From NCBI GenBank assembly GCA_027575765.1, contig JANBPT010000237.1, positions 1-51,868 on the forward strand: a stretch of 51,868 nt of DNA, written 5' to 3'. The stretch comes from Tieghemiomyces parasiticus (Eukaryota; Kickxellomycota; Dimargaritomycetes; Dimargaritales; Dimargaritaceae). How positions within the stretch are numbered: position 1 is the stretch's first letter; each line of letters starts with the position of its first letter. A model generated the notes under the pieces. The model did no database searches, was not told the origin of the DNA, and was given only the letters and a program-made list of their open reading frames with translations. A program made the position numbers and the translations under genes. Below are positions 33,504-44,987 of the stretch, piece by piece.

Positions 33504-35193
33504 ATTCGTTGTACACCAACTCCCCGCCACCGCGCGCGGTGGTGTAGTCGGCGTAACTCACGAGGGATGCCTCTGTTCGACTTGCCTTGTGCGTGTATGC
33601 CTATTAAAAACCATCGTAGCATAAGATACCCGGCCTGTAACAACTTCAGGGAAGCGCCGCCGAATACGTTAGGTGCGAAAACAATAAACCGCCTAATCCC
33701 CAGGATGGGTTAAAGAGGATGAAAGCACCGCTAGTCCAGTGTGCCACACGACAGCCGGCCGGCATGCTTCTCAGATAACTCAATTGGTCATGGGGTTTGG
33801 GTAATGCAAGTCGTCAACCAGGGACGGGGTAAAATCCGTGGTTGGAGCTTTATAAATCGAAACAACCGTTATTTTAGGGTAGGCTGGCTAAGCAGACGAT
33901 ACGCGCCTTGCAGCTGAGCTGGCCATAAAGTAGTTGGGCTAAAGACCATAAGGCTCTTACTCCTAAGCAACCAAGGTATATGAAGGTCGGTTAATTGTAA
34001 CCGAAGGTTTGGTAAGGTTCAACCGGATCTGGGCTTGAGAACGGTACGGTATGACCGTACCTGTCCATGGCTTTGCAGTTTCAGCATAGTTATCACTCAA
34101 TGAGATACTGCTTTTTGTGCTCATTACATTAGCTCCGGTGGGAGGTAAAGGCACTTGAAACCCGGTATGAAGGGGAGGTAGAATCGCAGGCTGGACTGCG
34201 CGTACCGGGTGGCCTCAAAAATAAAGAATGCTCATTGACTTGCCATAGCTGACATGAAGAGACGCAACTGATGGGGAAACTAAATTGAACGGAACGAGGT
34301 GCCTAATGGGCAGGGGGGTTGCCGATTCATAGAGGGGCAACTAGGAGGTCGCTGGGTGTGAAATCGGGTGCGCGAGCAGTGGAAAGGGTACAAGGAGGGA
34401 AGGTTGAGGGAGGGTACGTTATGGTACTTGCACGAGAAAGGTAAATAGAGGAGGCTCCAAAGGTACTGATGGAGCAAGGAATGATAGATATTGTAAATTG
34501 TAAATAGGATGGAATCTGCGAAATACAAGAATGGTGTTTGGATGCTGGATGATCCCCAAACAGGACGATTAAACCACCCACTAAATATAATTGATCTCGG
34601 AATAACCTTTCTGACGAGGATGTCAGAAGGGTGCCAGTTTTGCGTAGAAGGGAGGTCAATAAACGACTGCAGTGCTAAGCGAAAAGCACTGTGTGCGCCA
34701 GTTCGTCGAGGTCGTTTTGGAGAGCCCAAAGTGGGTCGATAGTCCGTTGCTGGTTCCTACGGTCCTGGCATTCGTGCCTTCCAGCTTCATTTACCGCGAC
34801 TTACTATAATTAGTCGGCAGTAGGTCTAAAAGATGGCATACGTGTCAATAACTACCCGAACCGAGTATTGTATGGGCCCATTTCAGCTACAACAATTAAG
34901 CATTGGTAAACAAGTGTGTCTCAAGGTGGCACCCGTGAAGGCAGCTAGCTTAGACAGCAGGCGGCCATCTGGCCTTACTATTTGGTTAAATTAACAGGCT
35001 AAATCGGAGGTACTGCCTACCCAGCTGTGCACTTGTTTTTTTTAAGGCGAATGGAAAGTCCTGCCTATCGTCGGTATGTCCACACCCTCATCGCCGTAAC
35101 AGCCTGGTTATACAACTTCCGCAGGCTACCGTACGCATTGCTAGCCCCGGCCTGTATTCTGTAGTACAATTTTTACACACCCATACCTCGCTC
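33504..35193. other. Gene-free intergenic region
   Basis: 1.7 kb in which I recognise nothing beyond flanks. The RPL25 3' flank has TATTAAAA near 33601-33608. An open frame on the minus strand (34280-34729) translates to Ser/Pro/Tyr-rich sequence from CT-rich DNA and has no homology I know. The right end near 35030-35190 is AT-rich and is probably the AP endonuclease promoter. Confidence 0.5.
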
Positions 35194-36511
35194 ATGTTGC
35201 GTCGTAGTTTTGCATTAGCCAGCTTTATTCGTACGCCACGCCCCTTTCCACCAATCCACCGATCCCTCACCCATTCCGCCATGGCCCCTGCCAAGCGCAA
35301 GGCCGCCGTTGCAGTGGAGTCCTCACCGACGAAGGCCACGCCGGCCGCGAAGAAGACCGCAGTGGCAGCGGCCAAAAAAGCCAAAGCGACACCAGCCGAC
35401 GCTGACGCCGACGATTTCCCCACTAACAAGGAGATGCCCAGCAGCTACGACTATCCGCCGACGCCGGAGGACCAGTGGAAGCTTGTCACCTTTAATGTCA
35501 ACTCGCTGCCGGCGGCGGTCAAGAAAGGGTTTAAGGCCTACGTGGCCGCGGAGCAGCCCACCGTGCTCTGCGTCCAGGAGACTAAGGTGAACGAACCTAT
35601 GGCGTTCCTCATGGACCGCAAGTCGTTTCCTTACCAGTACTGGAGCTCGCCAACTAACGGCAAGAAGGGATACTGTAAGTAGCGTGATTCAGCGTATATG
35701 GCTATACCGATGCTCTAGGATCTACCCGCAATGGCTGTGGCACCAGGGACCCCGACAAAGGGCGTCCGCTATCGTCCCCACGCTCCAATCTAACCGGACG
35801 GCCGCGGCCCTCTCTCCTTTGACCTTACTTTTTTCACCACCTCATTCTTTCCCAGCGGGTACGGCGGTATTCTCCAAGGTCAAGCCCCTGTCGGTGCGTT
35901 ACGGTATGAAGCCCTCTACAATGGACGACGAGGGTCGAGTGATCACCCTCGAATTCGACGACTTCTTTCTGATCAATTGCTACACGCCTAACGCAGGCGA
36001 CAAGCTGGTTCGGCTGCCCTACCGCCAGGAATGGGATCGGACCATGAACACGTACCTGACCTCCTTGGAAGCCACCAAGCCCTTCGTCTACACAGGAGAC
36101 TTGAACGTGGCGCATCAGCGCTGGGACCTCTCCCGCCCGGACACCAATACGCGCAGCGCCGGGTTCACAATTGAGGAGCGCGATGGCTTCTCGGCAATCC
36201 TCGGCACTGAACCGCCCCGGGTCGACACGTTCCGCCACCTGTACCCCGAAGAGAAATCCGCCCGCTGCTACACGTTCTTCTCGTACCGCTTTATGTGCCG
36301 CGCCAAGAAGCTGGGTTGGCGACTCGATTACTTTGTGGCCAGCCAGCAGCTACTGCCGCGCGTTGTCGACGTGCGTGTACGGTCCGAGTGCTATGGCGCA
36401 AGCGATCACGTCCCGTTAGTGATGTGGCTGAAAAAGGGCGAGGTGGCACCGGCTACGGGTGATGAGGAGCCTAAAGTGGATGGGAAGGAAGAGACCGACG
36501 ATAGCGCTTAA
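35194..36511 (+). CDS. APE1: AP endonuclease, APE1/ExoIII family
   Basis: Cuts the DNA backbone 5' of abasic sites in base-excision repair. Two exons (35194-35674, 35856-36511); the intron has donor GTAAGT and acceptor CCAG in phase 1. The full frame gives 378 residues from ATG 35194 and 349 from ATG 35281. Motifs of the exonuclease III fold are present: TFNVNSLPAA, CVQETKV (metal Glu), DDFFLINCYTPN, YTGDLNVAH (catalytic Asp and Asn), RLDYFVAS and the terminal SDHVPLVM with the active-site Asp-His. The first 29 residues hold five Arg, two His and no acids, like a mitochondrial presequence. The segment after the second ATG is Lys-rich (KRKAAVAV, AAKKAKA) like a nuclear signal. It lacks the GRF zinc finger of Apn2 and is closest in layout to metazoan APEX1. 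Confidence 0.93.
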
Positions 36512-36675
36512 ATAGGGCCGCCGTCTCCTTAAACCTCGTCCAGACACGCCGCTGGCCAGATTAAACGCAACTTGAATCGGTGTTCTGTAAATTTTAGAGG
36601 GTATGCTTTCGGTCCGACTGACCCCGCCTCTATACAAAGCGTAGTTTATTTCGTTACACCACGGCACTTGGTACT

Positions 36676-37160
36676 CTAGTATTCCTCGGACTGGGGAACG
36701 AACGTTTCGAGTTGGAGACCGTGCATACCGGCGATATCGTCCTTGAGGATTTCGTTGACCTTGCGGTGCTGGCGAACCAGGTTAAGGCCTCGGAAAGCCG
36801 TAGCCCCAATGTGGACCCGGTACATGGAGCCGCAACCGCCTGGGTGAGGGAAGGAGGTAACGAATAGTACGTGAATACATCAAAATATAAGAAACGTGCA
36901 GGCGTCCCAGCCAGACTTGGCGGCAATAGGATCTCTCCCCCCCCCGTGAATCCATTCTCTGCGAGCCTTGGCCACGAATATATCTACCCTGTGACATTCG
37001 ACTTACCTGAGACATCCGAGACGGCCAGAATCTCGGGGGACAGTGCCTTGGATAGCTTCTCGTAGATTGTACGTTCACCCTCGGTAGCGAATGACGGGGT
37101 TGAAAAGGCACGCCGCAACGGCGTGGCGGATCGCTGGAGGTTCAGTACGGCGCGAAGCAT
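36676..37160 (-). CDS. BOL3: Mitochondrial BolA-like protein 3
   Basis: BolA3-type protein that works with monothiol glutaredoxin and Nfu1 in passing Fe-S clusters to mitochondrial enzymes such as lipoate synthase. Two exons on the minus strand (37160-37007, 36839-36676) give 105 residues; donor GTAAGT, acceptor CCAG, phase 1. The N-terminus (MLRAVLNLQRSATPLRRAFS) is a textbook presequence. The BolA fold follows, with ERTIYEKLSKALSPEILAVS, then SGGCGSMYRVHI with the exposed His of the family, then RQHRKVNEILKDDI and GMHGLQLET. Splicing restores the S-GGCGS motif exactly. Its promoter is shared with ORC3 on the other strand. Confidence 0.93.
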
Positions 37161-37902
37161 GGTAAGGAGCTTAGAGGCCAGGAAAGAGGGGCCAACGAAA
37201 TGTGGATGGAGAATGGGGGTTTTGGAGAAAGAGCACACGGTATATATTCTTGCATAGCCGAGCCATTTGTTAATGTTAATAGGTAGAGCGTACGCTGAGC
37301 CGTAGTGTCTAAGCTGTCCGACTGACGAGGCTACAGTCGTTTCAAAGTGCCACGATGGGGGGATTAGTGTATTGAGCTTCCGTGTGCCATTAGGTTTCAA
37401 TTTTTCTGTTTTAAATGGGGAGGAAAGGTCCACGAGGGACCATCCAGAAATTACCAGCTGACTCAGAGAGTCAGCCAGTGGTGCTTTGGATGTAGTTTTC
37501 AACTAGCACATAATCTGACCTCAGTTAGAAACTTCAATGGTTCAGATCATGCCCGTGCACAAGGATAGCGTTTCAAGGAGTGGCGGCCGCTGTTCTGTTT
37601 ATATAGGGCCAATCAATCTGACTGCGGAATTTATGGGACCAAACCAAAATTATCGAAAAGAGCCAAGTGACGGCTGATCCGTACCGTCCCATATCGCCTT
37701 CCCCCTTTTCCCTAAAATTTCATCACGCACCATCTGGCTTGAAATTGTGGTGGCCGCTCTACTTGTTCCGGTTGTTTACGGTCAGCCGGACTTCGGCGTC
37801 TGATGTGTAGGATATCAAAACACCACACTACACATAACCACGGCCTCATCGCTGACCCTGCCGGATTCTTTCATCACCGCCACCGCTCTCCATTCGCCCA
37901 GT
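37161..37902. other. Divergent promoter region, BOL3 / ORC3
   Basis: 742 bases with no gene recognised. A TATA-like stretch (gtatatattc) near 37240-37249 suits BOL3 on the minus strand. The right end (37690-37900) is pyrimidine-rich ahead of ORC3. Confidence 0.5.
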
Positions 37903-40900
37903 ATGATGCAAGCCTTCGATTCGGTGTCGGAAGTAAGTAGCTGGCATGGCTTACCAGAAGATTCCATGTCCCCCGGCACCTACAATGGCATGCCAGAGTT
38001 AACCACGTCGCCGTTCTCGTGCTTCTCATATACCTTTTGCCGTTTCGGCCTCCAACGCAGGGGTGCTTTGTCATTCGGCCAGCAAACAAGGCCCAGCTCT
38101 CCAAGGCCCGCAAGGAAGGTAAGCCCCTCTGCCCGTCAAACCGTGGAAACTGACGGCGCTCCCAGGCCTACAGCTAACCGGACTGCCTTAACTGCCCACC
38201 TTCCAGTGATGTTTAGCTAACCGCCATTTCAGCCCTGTCTCCTTCCTGTAATTGCACTTTACCTCGCCGTCTTAGAACTCTCCCATTACTCTTATGATGG
38301 CTTCCGCCAGCTGATCGGTAACCGCGAAGCCCCGGAACTGGTACAGTACCGCCATCGGCTCTATACCGAAGCTTGGGCGCAAACCGCTGTGGCCATCGAA
38401 CGTGCATTGGCCGGAGTCCACGCTGCCAGCCTGGACTGTATCCTGGCTGCCCTTCACCGACTACGGACTCCGCCGGCATCGACCGCCCACAGAGCCCTGA
38501 CGACACCGTACCGTGAGCTCCCGGCCCTGTCCCTCTACGCTGGCGTGAATATTCAGGACCACGATGCACTGTACGCTCAGGTAACCGACCGGCTAGCCAC
38601 CGAACACCGCACCCTGGCCGTCCGCTTGCATTCCCGCGACTGCTCAAGTATCAAGGTTGCTATGACCCGCGTCATCCGCGATACTCTGCGCGCCGGCGAG
38701 GGCTTGACCGGGGGGACCGACGATTTGGCCGAGCACCAGCGGCTCGCGAAGCGGGACGGGTTCCATGCACCACCCGCGTACGACGTACGTTACCTCGTGG
38801 CTTGGTACCGTCATCTGATGGCAGCTCACGCGGATGACCTCGTACCTGGCCTCACCATCATCTTCCAAGACTTTGAAGGTTTCCCAAAGTCTGTGCTGGA
38901 GGCCATGATCCAGGTGTTTAGGTAAGTATGTGGAGCCTGTGAGCCCGTGGGGTAGGAGCCTCGACGGCACCGCGGTAACCCTTTGCTATAATTCTGCCCA
39001 TCAGACCTGGGAAGTCGGGTCTGCTAACCCTCGGCGGTTCCTCCTCAACTCCACCTGTGCGTCATCACCACCTCTAATTCTATTCAGCGAACACCAGGAG
39101 GCGCTGCCTGTCACGTTCGTCTTTGGCATCGCCACCTCCGCCGACATGGTCCGTCAGGCCCTGTCAAAGCGTGTCACGGGCCTCCTACAGGTGGAATCTC
39201 TTAACCTGCAGCTCGCGGCCGAATCAGTCAACGCCCTAGTAGAGCAGGTGGTGATTCCGGCCCCATGGGGGCTTGCCCTCGGGTACGAGGCCTACAAGTA
39301 CCTGCTCGACGAATTCTTTTTGCACAACTTTTCGCTGACCGCGCTGACCGCCACGTTGCAGTACACTTTAATGGATTTTTACTATTCAAACCCGCTGAGC
39401 GTGCTCAGCCCCTGGTTGGCCCTGGAGCCTTCGTCGTCCGAAATGGGAGCCGCGACGCCGATGGACCCGGGCCGCCTCGCGAGCCTTCTGGGTGACGACC
39501 ACCTGGAGATCCTGCGCATGCAGCCGTCGGTACGCGACCACCTCGAGGGTCAGGGTCTACCCGCGACCGAACTACGGCGTGCCCTCAATGATGATGCCTA
39601 CTTCCTGAGCGCGCACGTCCAGCCGTTGGTGCAGCGGCTCCGTCTCTACCGACGCAATTACACTCGCGCTCACCGGTGCTTCCAAACGCTGCAGAACTTA
39701 TCGGATACCCCCCACCTGCGCAAGGCGCCCCGAATTGTCCACCTCTTCAACCTAAACGAGGATCTCTACCAGACCAAGCACTACACTCTCGTGATGCAGG
39801 CATTCAAGTAAGTGGGTGTTGAGCTATGTGAAGGATCGGCTATTGGTAGCTCCCGCTCTGTTGGATATCTTGGCTAACCCGCAGTAATCCATCACCACCC
39901 CCACCTCCCCTTTTGCGCGGCCGCAGACGTACCGATGTGGCCAATGTCACTACCTTTCTCACAGCCTGCCTGGATGAATTTAACGAAACCGAGACCTTAG
40001 ACCACGACCGCTTGCCAATGCTCAACTTAGCCATGCGGGCCATCGTCCAAGGCCTTGCCAACGAGCCCAAGCTGGCCATTGATACGGTCCGGGCCGTCCT
40101 GCAGTCGACGACGGCCCTTTCCTCGGCCGACCTGCAGCGACTTCAGACGGAAGGTCATGTGGTCCAGAAAGGTGAAGATGATGCGAGCGAGACGACTTTA
40201 GCTGAGGAAACTACCTCTGACACGCTCCGTCGCGGCCCGAGCCGCAACGCCCTGATGCAGTCACTACTGACCGGTACTAACCGATCCGCCGGCGGAGGGG
40301 CTCCTACCACGCCGCAGCGTATCAACCGGCGTCTGCTCACTCTGCCCGACCAGGCTCAGGCTCTGTCTGACGCCCAGATCGCCTGGCTGCAGCTGGCCTA
40401 CGAAGCGATCGAGCAGCTCTTCCGGTGAGTCACCCTCGGGATGTCAAGCTTAGCGAAGTGGAACCCGGAACCGCTTACAGCTGGGCCTATTATGGACATG
40501 CACCAACCCTGTCATCTTCGACTTGCCCTCAATTGTGCTCCCCCCTCCCCCATCTTCACATGGTCCAGGCTCACCACCCGCTGTTACGACCGCCTGCCTC
40601 TCCACGAACTGTTCTACTACAGCAATGACCGGCTCCTCAAACGGGTAAGTTCCCGTCCTAATCAACCTGAATTATTAGCGACAATAGGAGCAGCGAGGCG
40701 CATGTGTTGAAGCCGTTGGATGTGTATGTAACTCGTGCTGTAGCGCTTTTCTACCTTATATGTCTTACTCTGCAGGCCTTCAGCCCGCAGCCGCGGGCCT
40801 CTATCCAGACGGCGCTTGGGCAGCCCAATGTGTACATCCGCTGCCGGTGCTGCGCAGATCACCAGGAGTCGGACGCAATCCACCACACCCACGACGACAC

Positions 40901-41261
40901 CTGCGTATTGTACAAGCTGTACCTCGAGTGCGGACGGCTTATTAATCTGTACGACTGGTTCATGGCCTTCTCCAGTATTAAGGAGGCCGAAGCACATCGA
41001 CCGTCTCCGAAAGAGCTGCAGTAAGTAGCCAAGAATGCTCTATGCATCAGAACGCAGTGAATCTGGTTCGGGCCGGCCCGCGTTCGTAACCTACCCGGTC
41101 CCCTTCCCCTAACCCTTCATTGATCGTTGACTGCTCTTCCTACACATAACTCTAGAGCGCGGTTCGTCCGCGGCATTTCTGACCTCCAGTTCTTGGGCTT
41201 TATCAAACCGACGATGCGCAAGACCGACCACGTAATTCGGCTAACGTGGGGTAGTGGCTAG
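37903..41261 (+). CDS. ORC3: Origin recognition complex subunit 3
   Basis: Subunit of the six-protein ORC that marks replication origins and loads MCM helicase. Eight exons (37903-37932, 38061-38118, 38276-38921, 39088-39807, 39927-40424, 40569-40644, 40776-41020, 41156-41261) give 792 residues. Donors are GTAAGT, GTAAGC or GTGAGT, all junctions stay in frame and the stop is reached. Recognisable parts: the N-terminal [15 protein letters not shown], then the AAA-like region with [15 protein letters not shown] and [15 protein letters not shown] (no Walker A, as expected for Orc3). Next is the helical insert with [20 protein letters not shown]. The C-terminal winged helix ends [18 protein letters not shown] followed by [11 protein letters not shown], a strong family match. 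This is the most intron-rich gene here. The tiny first exon (10 codons) rests on splice consensus and ATG position. Confidence 0.94.
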
Positions 41262-41427
41262 ACCAGCTGGCCACCACTTGCCTGGTATATAATTTATTTT
41301 CAGAAGTCATTTGTAATTGAGCAATACAGCACATTAACAGGGCTAGCATGACCATAGCCCGTCACCCGTAGGCCCGATACGGTTGTGGGGCGGTGGTCGT
41401 TTAGAGAGTACGATCCAGAACTGCACG

Positions 41428-41954
41428 TCACAACGGCGGATGGTCTCTAGAAGCGAGGAAGGGATGATCGGCAAGGGGGTGTCCTGCCAAATACCCACGG
41501 AAGACTGGTTGGAAGGGCTTCGCTAGGCCTGCCGCACTCGTTGTCACGCGGTGTGGGTCGAACGGGATGATCCAGGTTGTATTACGGCCCTTTGGTTCAC
41601 CATCGCCAATAGCCGATTGTACATAAATTGGTTGGCTGCCGCTTTTGGAAGGCACGTTGGTTCCCACCGGTCTAATGGGGACGGGAAGGGAAAGGGGCCT
41701 TGTCCCCACCGTCTGCAGGCGCGCCGAAGGAGATCGGAGGAGGCCAGACAAGCCGTCCGTTTACCCACCCTGCCCCGCCCCCAACAGGCCACATGGGTCA
41801 GTTGGTGGGCCATACCAGGCCCGGGGGGTTGGCCAATTGCGTGGCCTGACCGTGGCCGCTACTCAAGTCCCTCGTCCCAATCACTAGAGGAGACCCGCCT
41901 GTAATAGTGTCTCTCGTAGCCTGCCGCACCTCCGGCTACAGGTCCACTGGACAT
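41428..41954 (-). CDS. Possible small two-exon gene, function unknown
   Basis: I do not recognise this protein. On the minus strand an ATG at 41954 opens a frame reading MSSGPVAGGAAGYERHYYRR then SSSDWDEGL. If it is spliced at 41863 (donor GTAGCG, unusual) to an exon starting at 41671, the phase fits. That acceptor follows a good pyrimidine tract (CCCCTTTCCCTTCCCGTCCCCATTAG). The result is a 111-residue protein ending at 41428. The second exon has a non-repetitive composition (QPIYVQSAIGDGEPKGRN, TTWIIPFDPHRVTT). It lies convergent to ORC3, about 170 bases beyond its stop. Against it: a weak donor, no known homology from memory, and short length. Confidence 0.25.
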
Positions 41955-42559
41955 AGCACTTCTTTGTTTTGGGGCACCTGGCCCTGGATTTGAGTGCTCA
42001 GTATCAGGGCGGCGGTTCTCTGCCGCGGCCGGTCCCCTTCCTCTTGGGCTCCCGCCCTCTTACGTGTCTACAGGGAGGAAGTGGGATCAGTGCACTCTTT
42101 ATCCACACGGTCCCACTGGCCAGTCACACCCTACTGCCGTAGTGATTTGGCACGGGATGGCTGGAGAGTGGGGTGATGTATCCTTCCCGCAGGTCGGCCA
42201 TCGCTCGCCCCCCCCTTGCGTATCTACAGAGAAGGGGGAGGAGGCTGCAGTCCAGGCGGTTAGCTATAAAGCAATCACGGTCCCGGTGGCCGGAGCGTGG
42301 CATTGTACCAACCCCACCGTCCCCTCCTTACCACAACCCCGACCCATCAGCCGCCTGCCACCCGTCCCCTGTCGGCAACCCGTGCCCTTCCTCTACAGCC
42401 CACCTACCTTCTTTCCACTCTTCACCCGAGCTTCTGACGTCCGCCTAAACCAGCCTCCACGCGTGTGACTGCTGTTCCTCATCCGACCGCATTCCCTTCG
42501 TACCTCTCCCCACTTTTAACTACTTCCCTCTACAACTTACACGCCTGACCAGGACCCCT
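41955..42559. other. Region upstream of HOT
   Basis: 605 bases that include a diverged tandem duplication (see separate entry) and then a CT-rich leader (42310-42555) before the HOT ATG. No other gene is recognised. Confidence 0.5.
42047..42296. repeat. Diverged tandem duplication
   Basis: Two related segments lie about 156-170 bases apart. TACGTGTCTACAG at 42061 matches TGCGTATCTACAG at 42217. CACGGTCCCACTGGCC at 42106 matches CACGGTCCCGGTGGCC at 42276. The spacer lengths differ by about 14 bases, so the copies have gained or lost sequence. Role unknown; it sits in the upstream region of HOT. Confidence 0.5.
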
Positions 42560-44666
42560 ATGGCGTCTATCAACCCCGCAGCCCGTTCTCTTCGCCTTCT
42601 CCAGCAGGTCGGCAGTCGCTGTCTCTGTCCGGCCCACTCGCGCCAGCCCGTGGCCGTGGCCCACAACTGCCCTTCGCACGGCCAGGGGCACCGTGCCGCC
42701 ACCCGCCAGGGCTATGCATCTGTAAAGAAGCCCACCCGGCCAGCTATGGAATACGCCTTCGAAATGGCCAGCTCCAACATTCGGTTTGGCGAGGGCGCAA
42801 CCCGGTAAGTTGGGTGTAAATCGGCCCAGTGGGGCTAGAGCCAAACATTAATAAATAGACAAACAGCCGATGGGAGGATGGCTGCCCAGTTGGCCAGGGT
42901 AGCAAACAAAAGCAGCACTGACCTGAGCGCGTCCGACTTGGCACACTACATATACCACGATCAACCACTTCCCATAGTGAGGTTGGTATGGATTTCCTAA
43001 ACCTCAAAACCAACAAGGTTTGCGTCCTGACCGATCCCAATGTAAGTGTGACTGACCGGTACGACGGGTAAAACTTCCGTGTCGCTCGATACGCAAACGA
43101 GCGTAGTTCCTAGCACCCGATCCATTGTACTGACAACCCCCTTCCCCCGTATTTCACGCTCTATCTATCCCTTCCAACAGCTGAAGACCATGCACCCAGT
43201 GAGGGAGGCGATTCGGTCGCTCGAAGAGAACAACGTCAACTACGTGCTCTACGATCGCGTACGCATCGAACCCAGCGACGCTAGGTAGGTAGCCAGGTCC
43301 CTGTCTTGGGTATAGACGTGTCTTCCGGATACCCAGGGCTAGCTAGGTGTCTAAAGCTGCCCTACACCCGGCCTAGCTTCACCCACCAACCGACATCGTT
43401 CTCTATATATTTGTACCTTCCGTCATCTCTTTAGTTTCAAGGACGCCATCGCGTTCGCTCAGCAACACCAAGTCGACTCCTTCCTTGCAGTGGGTGGCGG
43501 GTCGGTCATGGACACGGCCAAAGCGGCCAACCTGTACTCAAGCTACCCGGACGCCGATTTCCTGGACTTTGTCAACGCCCCCATCGGCAAGGGCCGCCCC
43601 ATCGACAAGGCGCTGCGTCCACTGATCGCCATCCCGACCACGGCCGGTACGGGCAGTGAGACCACGGGAACGGCCATTTTTGACTACAAACCGCTTAAAG
43701 TCAAAACTGGAATCGCCCACCGCGCCCTGAAACCCCTACTGGGCATCGTGGACCCGCTCAATACCCGCTCGATGCCCGCCCAGGTCCACCTGGCCTCGGG
43801 ACTCGACGTTCTCTGCCACGCCATGGAGTCCTACACGGCCATCCCGTACAACCTGCGGTCGGCGCCGCCCCTCAACCCGCTCCTACGCCCGGCCTACCAG
43901 GGGTCGAACCCCATCAGCGACGTGTGGTCCTTGCGAGCCCTCCAGATGGTGGTGGAATACCTGCCCCGCGTCGTAAAGGACCCGAACGACCACCAGGCCC
44001 AGAGTCAGATGCTCCTGGCCGCTACCTTCGCTGGTATCGGGTTCGGCAACGCCGGCGTCCACCTATGCCACGGCATGTCCTATCCGATTAGCGGGCTCAA
44101 CAAGCAGTACAAGCACCCGCAGTACCAAGTCGACCACAACATGGTGCCCCACGGTATCTCCGTCGCCGTCACCGCCCCGGCTGTGTTCCAATTCACCTCC
44201 GCCATGTACCCCGAGCGTCATCTCGAGCTCGCAGAACTGTTTGGTAAGTCGACTCCCTGTTCTGAGTGGGGGGACAACCAACCCTCCGCATTCCTTGTTC
44301 AATAACCCACGCCGAGTTCCAGAACGCACGTCCCTCCTCTGTCTCATTTGCCCTTCTAACGTACCACAACTACTCTTAACTCCAATTTAACTCATGCACC
44401 CGCGCACGCCCTTGGCATCTCCAGGCGCCGACATCACCAATGTCAAGAAGGAGGACGCCGGCCGCGTCCTGGCCGACCGTCTGCGCGTCTACTTCCAAGA
44501 CCTCAAAGTGCCTAATGGTATCGGCGCCCTGGGCTTCGGCTCGCAGGATATCCCGGCCCTGGTCGAAGGTACTCTGCCCCAGCACCGTGTCATCAAGCTG
44601 GCCCCGCTCGAAGCCGCCAAGGACGACCTGCAGCGTATCTTTGAGCAGTCGCTGAATATCTACTAA
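42560..44666 (+). CDS. ADHFE1: Hydroxyacid-oxoacid transhydrogenase (HOT, ADHFE1-like)
   Basis: Mitochondrial iron-containing (group III) alcohol dehydrogenase family enzyme that oxidises 4-hydroxybutyrate while reducing 2-oxoglutarate to 2-hydroxyglutarate. Five exons (42560-42804, 42978-43041, 43181-43284, 43435-44243, 44425-44666) give 487 residues, the family length. Junction phases are 2, 0, 2 and 1 and all close. The N-terminus is Arg/Ala/Ser-rich and free of acids for its first 60 residues, as a presequence. Next come EYAFEMASSNIRFG, the NAD-site AVGGGSVMDTAKAANL, IPTTAGTGSETT and metal-site regions HLASGLDVLCHAMESYTAIPY and GVHLCHGMSYPISG. The last exon supplies the helical cap (IPALVEGTLPQHRVIKLAP). 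A polyadenylation-type AATAAA follows near 44802. HOT is common in animals and scattered in fungi. Confidence 0.95.
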
Positions 44667-44987
44667 ACCTTTGGTTGATCCCAATCAGGTACAGCCTATG
44701 ACCCCCTCCCTCCTGACTGCACTGGACCCTGGCCCTCATAGCGGGTAACTTTGTCCTGGGTCTTATTTTCGTGGGTAGGGTGCCGGAGTCACCGCCACAA
44801 ATAAATCGCTAATCCTCCAGCATTCAGTCTACTATTCTCCTCTTGTTGGTTTTAATGGAAAAGTGCTGGGGGTACACCCTTTTTCAAAAGTACCACCAGG
44901 CGTGGCCTAATAATCTCACCCCAAGGGGCTATAGCTAACCGGCCTCGCGAACACTAACCGCGGCGATAAGAATCAGGTTGTTCGATT
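44667..44987. other. Convergent 3' intergenic region, HOT / ACP1
   Basis: 321 bases carrying 3' flanks, with AATAAA near 44802. Nothing else is seen. Confidence 0.5.

Noticed and set aside
34280..34729. 149-codon frame on the minus strand
   Set aside because: Pyrimidine-rich leader-like composition (Ser/Pro/Tyr/Phe), a second overlapping frame of equal quality, and no known motif.
41540..41580. GTTCGACCC on the minus strand, resembling a tRNA T arm
   Set aside because: No acceptor stem, anticodon arm or A box can be drawn around it.
41551..41904. 117-codon plus-strand frame beyond ORC3
   Set aside because: Trp/Arg/Pro-rich reading of GC-rich DNA with no domain. The minus strand of the same stretch is a slightly better, though still weak, candidate.
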